Assembly (NCBI GenBank): GCA_025361935.1
Contig: JANYJB010000068.1
Location: forward strand, 1-64,000
Length of the DNA stretch: 64,000 bases
Source of the DNA: Verrucomicrobiota bacterium
GTDB lineage: Bacteria > Verrucomicrobiota > Verrucomicrobiia > Opitutales > Opitutaceae
Direction of reading: 5' to 3'
Shown here piece by piece: positions 59,618 to 64,000 of the stretch; the stretch's first letter is position 1, and every line of letters begins with the position of its first letter. The notes beneath the pieces are model-generated. The model did not search any database. It was not told the DNA's origin and saw only the letters and a program-made list of their open reading frames with translations. The position numbers and the translations under genes were made by a program.

Positions 59618-60121
59618 TTATCCCCGCAGCGCGCGGACGTAAGCCAGCAGCTCGGCCAGGACGACATCCGTCACGGCCGCCTGCATTTCTGCCCGCCGCA
59701 GGCCCGCGCCGACCACCATCCCGTCGGCCGCCGCCACGATGCGTCCGCGCCGCCGATGCACCCACGCCCAGTGCGCAAACGGCTCCCGCACCCCGCGCTC
59801 CTTCGACGGCTCCGCGTAGCCCGTCGTCGCCACCGCCAGATCGCTGCCAAAAAGTTTCGCCGCGCCCAACGCCATCTGCCGCGCGATCTCGGGCGAGACG
59901 CCGTTGACTTTCTTCGCGGCGCGCAGGTCCACGCCAAGGTGCCTCGCCTTTTGTTCCAGCGTGTAGGCCGTGATGCCGCCGAGAAAAAATTCCGAAGCGC
60001 CGGAGATCGCTCCGAGGCGCGCCTGCACCTGCCCAGCGGTGAGGCTTTCCGCGACCGCCAGCGTGAGCCGGGGCGCACGCCTCAGCAGGGCCTTGAGTTC
60101 GTTTGCTTCGCGCGAGTTCAT
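59618..60121 (-). CDS. CinA C-terminal domain protein (NMN amidohydrolase-like)
   Basis: From [15 protein letters not shown] (ATG 60121) 167 residues matching the PncC/CinA-C fold: LTLAVAESLTAGQVQARLGA then ISGASEFFLGGITAYTLEQK, GVSPEIARQMALGAAKLFGS and VATTGYAEPS. Deamidates nicotinamide mononucleotide in pyridine-nucleotide salvage. The track start at 60244 runs back into the SET gene. Coupled by ATGA to the SET gene. Confidence 0.85.
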   Translation of the reverse strand: MNSREANELKALLRRAPRLTLAVAESLTAGQVQARLGAISGASEFFLGGITAYTLEQKARHLGVDLRAAKKVNGVSPEIARQMALGAAKLFGSDLAVATTGYAEPSKERGVREPFAHWAWVHRRRGRIVAAADGMVVGAGLRRAEMQAAVTDVVLAELLAYVRALRG

Positions 60122-60666
60122 GCGGCGGCAGTTTTCATCTTTCGGCGATGCACGCGAGCCTCGGCCCGCAACACCCGCCGCACGCGCCAGCGCTGCATTT
60201 TTGTCACGATGAAACCAACGCACTTCGCCGTGCCGCAGCGACACGGGTGCTCGCGCCAGTTTTCCATTCCAAAACCGTAATCGAAGCTCAGCTCCTCACC
60301 CGCCTCGATGTCGCGCACGGCCGTGATCCAGATGCGCCCGCGCACCTTGCTGCTCTCGCAGTTGGCCTCGCAAGAATGGTTGATGAGCCGCGCCGTGTTC
60401 CACGCCATGCTGCCATCGAGATCGTGGCGCTTGTTGAGCTCGAAAATATACACGCACCCGTCGGCGCGGCCTCGCCTCGCTTTTTCCAGGCGCAGCTCTT
60501 CGCGGCGGTCGGACTCCGCCTTGGTGATGCGCTCGCCGAGGTATTCGATGATCTTCGTGCCGGCGGGAATCGCCTTGCTCGCGTAGAGTCCGCGACCATG
60601 GATGCCGGACGAGCGCAACTCGGCCCAGGGAGAACGCGTGCGCGGACGACGGATTGCGGCGCTCAT
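60118..60666 (-). CDS. SET-domain protein methyltransferase
   Basis: 182 residues from [14 protein letters not shown]. The SET signature is [38 protein letters not shown], and [18 protein letters not shown] followed by the post-SET Cys cluster [12 protein letters not shown]. All SAM- and lysine-channel motifs are present, so a protein-lysine methyltransferase is likely; the target is unknown. It starts inside the ExoIII stop (ATGA), and cinA overlaps its end. Confidence 0.88.
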   Translation of the reverse strand: MSAAIRRPRTRSPWAELRSSGIHGRGLYASKAIPAGTKIIEYLGERITKAESDRREELRLEKARRGRADGCVYIFELNKRHDLDGSMAWNTARLINHSCEANCESSKVRGRIWITAVRDIEAGEELSFDYGFGMENWREHPCRCGTAKCVGFIVTKMQRWRVRRVLRAEARVHRRKMKTAAA

Positions 60667-61421
60667 GCGTGCAACTCCAATCCCACCGGACAATGGTCGC
60701 TGCCCATCACGTGCGGCTCGATCCACGCGCGCTTGAAGCGCGGCTTGAGCGCGGACGAGGCGAGGAAGTAGTCGATGCGCCAGCCGATGTTGCGCGGACG
60801 CGCACCGGCACGGTAGGTCCACCATGAGTAATGGCCGGGGCCTTTCTCAAACTCGCGAAACGTGTCCACGAGCCCCGCCGCCAAGAACGCCCGGAAGCCC
60901 GCCCGCTCCTCGTCGCTGAAACCGGGGTTGCCCACGTTTTCCCTCGGTCGCGCGAGGTCGATCTCCTCGTGCGCCACGTTGAGGTCGCCGCACACCACCA
61001 CGGGCTTTTTCGCTTCGAGCGCCTTCAGATAGGCGAGAAAATCACGGTCCCACTTCTGGCGGTAGGGCAGCCGGGCGAGTTCGTTTTGCGCGTTGGGCAC
61101 ATAAACGTTCACCAAGATAAAATCCGCGAATTCCGCTGTGATCACACGCCCCTCTTGGTCGTGCAGCTCGTGCCCGAGGCCATACGTCACCGAAAGCGGC
61201 GCGTGCTTCGTGAAGACGGCCGTGCCGCTGTAGCCTTTTTTCACCGCCGAGTTCCAGAACGGCTTATAACCGGCCGGCCACGTCACACCCTGCACGTCGC
61301 CGGGATGGCATTTGGTTTCTTGGAGGCAGATCACGTCAGCTCCCGTGCCGACCATGTAGTCGGCAAAGCCTTTTTGCAGGACGGCGCGCAGGCCGTTCAC
61401 GTTCCAGGAAACAAGTTTCAT
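60663..61421 (-). CDS. xthA: Exodeoxyribonuclease III (AP endonuclease)
   Basis: 252 residues with all EEP/ExoIII motifs: [59 protein letters not shown] and GSDHCPVGL. Repairs abasic sites and removes 3' blocks in DNA. First gene of the xthA-SET-cinA operon; divergent from the PLP enzyme gene. Confidence 0.95.
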   Translation of the reverse strand: MKLVSWNVNGLRAVLQKGFADYMVGTGADVICLQETKCHPGDVQGVTWPAGYKPFWNSAVKKGYSGTAVFTKHAPLSVTYGLGHELHDQEGRVITAEFADFILVNVYVPNAQNELARLPYRQKWDRDFLAYLKALEAKKPVVVCGDLNVAHEEIDLARPRENVGNPGFSDEERAGFRAFLAAGLVDTFREFEKGPGHYSWWTYRAGARPRNIGWRIDYFLASSALKPRFKRAWIEPHVMGSDHCPVGLELHA

Positions 61422-61504
61422 GCGGCGCGACCTTCGGCGGGCGGCGTCGCGATTTCAATACTGGCGTTGCCAGCGGCATGACGATTCTTCACGTTGCCCG
61501 CTTC

Positions 61505-63007
61505 ATGTCGGCGTTCACGCACATCCCTCTCGGCCAGCGCATCCCCGCCAGTCTGCACGGCGTCTCCTGTAGCCTGCCCACCATGCGCGATGTCATCGGC
61601 TACGAGGAAAAGGACCCCGAGATCACCAAACACCTCACGTCCGGCTACCCGCGCTTCGTGGTGCATCCCTTCGCCAAGCGCGCCGCCGCGCACCTCATCC
61701 GCACACAGGGACTCGCAGGCCAGAGTTTGTGGCTCACCTCGTCGCGCCGCGCCGCCGAGCGCCTTCGCACCCACCTCGCCTCGCCCGACGTGCGCCTGCT
61801 CGAAGATGGCCCGCTCACCGGCGTCGCTTTCGCTGAAAACGCCGAACTGTCCGCCCGCGCCAAAACCTTTCTCCAGCACACCGGCATGTTCCTCTCGTCC
61901 CGCGAGGCCGAGGACTACCTCGTGCGCGTCGGCGAACTCGACTCCACCCAGCCCGAGACAACGTTCGAAGGCTACGCGGCGGGCAACGTCAAAGGCCATG
62001 TCGCCCGCGCCAGCGGCCACGCCGAGGCCGGCGACGTGTTCCTCGCCCCCAGCGGCATGAACGCCATCTACGGCGCCTTCCGCGTCGCCGCAGATCTGCA
62101 GCGCGCCAAGGGCCGCACCCGCTGGCTCCAGCTCGGCTGGCTCTACCTCGACACCATCGCGATCCTCCAAAAGTTCACCGACCAACCGGCGCAGGATTAT
62201 CTTTTTCAAAGCGACGTCTTCGAACTCGCCGCGCTCCGCCGGCTCTTCTCCGAGCAGGGCGACCAGATTGCGGGCATCATCACCGAGGTTCCCACCAACC
62301 CGCTCATCCAGACGCCCGACCTCGCCGCCATCCGCGACCTGTGCCGCTCGCATGGCGCCCTGCTGATCATCGACCCCACCATCGCCTCGCCGCTCAACAT
62401 CGACGTCCTCCCCTACGCCGACGTGATGGTCAACTCCCTCACCAAATACACCGCCAGCGAAGGCGACGTCATCATGGGCTCAGTCGTGGTGAACCCCGAG
62501 AGCCCGCACGCCGCAGAGTTCCGCGCCCGCCTGCCCGGCGAACTGGAGCCCGTCTATTCGCGCGACCTCGATCGCCTCGCCGCCCAGATCGGCGACACCC
62601 CGGCCGTCATCACGCAGATCAACGGCTCCGCGCCCGCCGTCGTGGAGTTTCTCCGCACCCACCCGCGCATCAAGACCCTCCACTGGTCCCATCACCCCGC
62701 CTCGCGCGACAACTACCTCAAGATCGCCCGCTCGCCCCACGCGCTCGGCAGCATGATCTCCTTCGAGCTGGCGATGCCGCTCGCGGAATTCTACGACCGC
62801 CTGCGCCTGCCCAAAGGCCCGAGCTTCGGCATGAAGACCACGCTCATCTGCCCGTTCATCTATCTCGCGCACTACGACCTCGTCACCAGCGAAACCGGAC
62901 GCGCCACGCTTGCCGCCGCCGGCCTCTCGCCGGAGCTGCTACGCATGTCGATCGGCTGCGAACCGGCCGAGGACATCATCGCCGCGCTCGCCGAAGCCCT
63001 CGGCTAG
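61505..63007 (+). CDS. PLP-dependent enzyme of the Cys/Met metabolism (cystathionine gamma-synthase-like) family
   Basis: 500 residues from MSAFTHIPLGQRIPASLHG (the 61478 start adds MTILHVARF). PLP contacts are FLAPSGMNAIYGAF, ITEVPTNPLIQTPDL, LLIIDPTIASPLNID and VMVNSLTKYTASEGDVIMGS with the Schiff-base Lys. A longer N-terminal domain of about 170 residues is present compared with MetB. Probably a C-S lyase or gamma-synthase in methionine/cysteine metabolism. It ends with TAG, overlapping a MITE-like repeat. Confidence 0.85.
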   Translation: MSAFTHIPLGQRIPASLHGVSCSLPTMRDVIGYEEKDPEITKHLTSGYPRFVVHPFAKRAAAHLIRTQGLAGQSLWLTSSRRAAERLRTHLASPDVRLLEDGPLTGVAFAENAELSARAKTFLQHTGMFLSSREAEDYLVRVGELDSTQPETTFEGYAAGNVKGHVARASGHAEAGDVFLAPSGMNAIYGAFRVAADLQRAKGRTRWLQLGWLYLDTIAILQKFTDQPAQDYLFQSDVFELAALRRLFSEQGDQIAGIITEVPTNPLIQTPDLAAIRDLCRSHGALLIIDPTIASPLNIDVLPYADVMVNSLTKYTASEGDVIMGSVVVNPESPHAAEFRARLPGELEPVYSRDLDRLAAQIGDTPAVITQINGSAPAVVEFLRTHPRIKTLHWSHHPASRDNYLKIARSPHALGSMISFELAMPLAEFYDRLRLPKGPSFGMKTTLICPFIYLAHYDLVTSETGRATLAAAGLSPELLRMSIGCEPAEDIIAALAEALG

Positions 63008-63161
63008 AGCGTTTTAAAATAAAAAGTAGCCATTGCTGCGTGGGTAGAACGCGTTGACCTCAACGCGTTGCGGCGCAGTCGCCTTTCAAGCAAGCACGTT
63101 GGGGTCAACGCGCTCCACCCTTTGGATTATTTGTCGGCTACGTTATTATTTGAACTGCTCT
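63006..63161. repeat. MITE-like inverted repeat (156 bp)
   Basis: The ends AGAGCGTTTTAAAATAAAAA and (reverse complement) AGAGCAGTTCAAATAATAAC pair imperfectly, as do the inner GGGTAGAACGCGTTGACC and GGGTGGAGCGCGTTGACC. The centre contains a perfect AACGCGTTGA/TCAACGCGTT palindrome. No ORF. It abuts the stop codon of the PLP gene. Confidence 0.65.
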
Positions 63162-63183
63162 AAGATGCGCCGACATCTCGCGA

Positions 63184-64000
63184 TCACCGGGTCAAAACCG
63201 TAAACCGCCGCCAGAGCAGCGCGGCCGCGACCGCCAGTCCGGCCGCCAGCCCGATCCACACACCCACCGCGCCCAGCGCCGTGTGCAGCCCCAGGAAATA
63301 CGCCGCCGGAATCGCCAGCAGCCAGTAGGAGACAAACGTAATCCCCGCCGGCACCTTCACGTCGGCCAGACCGCGCAGCGCCCCCGAACTCACCACCTGC
63401 GCGCCGTCAAACAGTTGAAAAATCGCCGCCACCACCAGCAGCTTCGCCGCGAGCGCGACCACTGCGGGATCATCGATGAAGCCCCCCGCCAGCCGCCCGC
63501 CAGCCAGCGCAAACACCGCCGCCGCGACGCTCATCACCACGCACGACAACGCCAGCGCCCCGAAGCCGATCGACCGCCGCGCCGCCGTGCGGCCCTCGCC
63601 CACCGCCTTGCCGATGCGCATCCCCACCGCCATCGAGAGCCCGAGCGGAAACATGAACGTGAACGCCGCGCAACTGAGCGCGATCTGGTGCGCCGCCAGC
63701 GCCGCCGCACCGATCCAGCCCATGATCAACGCCGCCGCCATGAACGCCGCCGTCTCGAAAAACAGCATCACCGCCGCCGGCACCCCGATGTGCAGCATCT
63801 CGCGGAAACGCGCGCCGCTCAACCCGCGCCACCACGCGACCGGCCACGCCGCCCGAAACTCCGACGACCGCCGCAGCCACGCGTAAATCACCGCGAGCAC
63901 CGCCACCCGCGAGACCAGCGTCGCCCAGCCCGCCCCCGCCAGCCCCAGCGCCGGCGCGCCAAGACGGCCGTAGATGAACACCCAGTTCAGAAAAACATTC
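63184..64000 (-). CDS. MATE-family efflux transporter, 5' end beyond the window
   Basis: The C-terminal part (about 272 residues visible) has six or more hydrophobic helices, GWIGAAALAAHQIALSCAAF, FMFPLGLSMAVGMRIGKAVG, and FQLFDGAQVVSSGALRGLAD, all typical of the second MATE half (NorM-like). It probably exports cationic drugs with Na+ or H+. The open frame continues to the window edge (NVFLNWVFIYG), so the first half is missing. Confidence 0.88.
   Translation of the reverse strand, partial: NVFLNWVFIYGRLGAPALGLAGAGWATLVSRVAVLAVIYAWLRRSSEFRAAWPVAWWRGLSGARFREMLHIGVPAAVMLFFETAAFMAAALIMGWIGAAALAAHQIALSCAAFTFMFPLGLSMAVGMRIGKAVGEGRTAARRSIGFGALALSCVVMSVAAAVFALAGGRLAGGFIDDPAVVALAAKLLVVAAIFQLFDGAQVVSSGALRGLADVKVPAGITFVSYWLLAIPAAYFLGLHTALGAVGVWIGLAAGLAVAAALLWRRFTVLTR

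Noticed and set aside
7074-63007. General recoding of TAG as Trp
   Set aside because: TAG ends apparently normal genes at 7895, 13411, 25818, 30088, 46311 and 63007, so it is a stop codon in this genome.

Overview
The window looks like a chromosome segment from a high-GC Verrucomicrobiota bacterium, most likely Opitutaceae. This is inferred from GC-rich codon use, the set of housekeeping genes, the tmRNA tag ending ...TEEMPLAA and the style of the intergenic repeats; no marker gene in the window proves it. Core genes fill both flanks. A mobile genomic island of about 42.7 kb sits between them.

Left flank (1-6770): galactokinase (cut by the window edge), a small unknown gene and a YgfZ-type folate-binding protein on the minus strand. 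Then come DAHP synthase behind a long structured leader, malate dehydrogenase, an unknown gene bracketed by microsatellite-like inverted repeats, a MutT Nudix hydrolase, and a 0.95 kb segment bounded by 30-bp inverted repeats that holds a decayed toxin-like C-terminus with an immunity-like partner.

Island (6775-49529): the ends are an exact 29-bp direct repeat of the tmRNA 3' end. The resident ssrA gene is at the right end, next to a tyrosine recombinase, and the displaced copy at the left end still carries the likely original ssrA terminator. Cargo from left to right: an amber-interrupted trypsin-like protease; a six-gene operon with a ClpX-like AAA+ ATPase and a PD-(D/E)XK nuclease; a WYL-regulated cluster with one intact and two catalytically eroded DnaQ-type exonucleases, an EEP-family phosphodiesterase and a PD-(D/E)XK nuclease, linked by three copies of one operator-like sequence; small membrane and zinc-ribbon proteins; an hsdM scar followed by a pair of DUF262 proteins; and the centrepiece, a minus-strand cluster of MutL/MORC-like ATPase, Z1 helicase, DUF4420 nuclease, AIPR, cytosine-C5 methylase, Vsr (amber-interrupted), an EcoRII-N/double-GHKL histidine-kinase-like protein and a receiver-domain protein. 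To its right lie a further nuclease, an XRE regulator with a degenerate ImmA-like domain, three unknown genes, an excisionase-like gene, HipBA and the integrase. The island reads as a dense, multi-system defence island.

Right flank (49501-64000): tmRNA, Tex, a hibernation-promoting factor, glycogen synthase, TerC, an auxin-efflux-family transporter, a BaiN/HI0933 flavoprotein, a Spy-like periplasmic protein, a small zincin, a SYLF protein, a VOC protein, a CinA/SET/ExoIII operon, a PLP-dependent enzyme, a MITE-like inverted repeat and a partial MATE transporter.

How it fits together: the core MutL-Z1-AIPR-Dcm-Vsr set matches a restriction-modification-like system predicted by comparative genomics. 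Here it has gained a DNA-reading (EcoRII-N) sensor kinase and a receiver partner, which suggests a methylation- or DNA-state-sensing two-component control layer. The WYL/DnaQ cluster and the AAA+/nuclease operon are the best candidates for undescribed systems.
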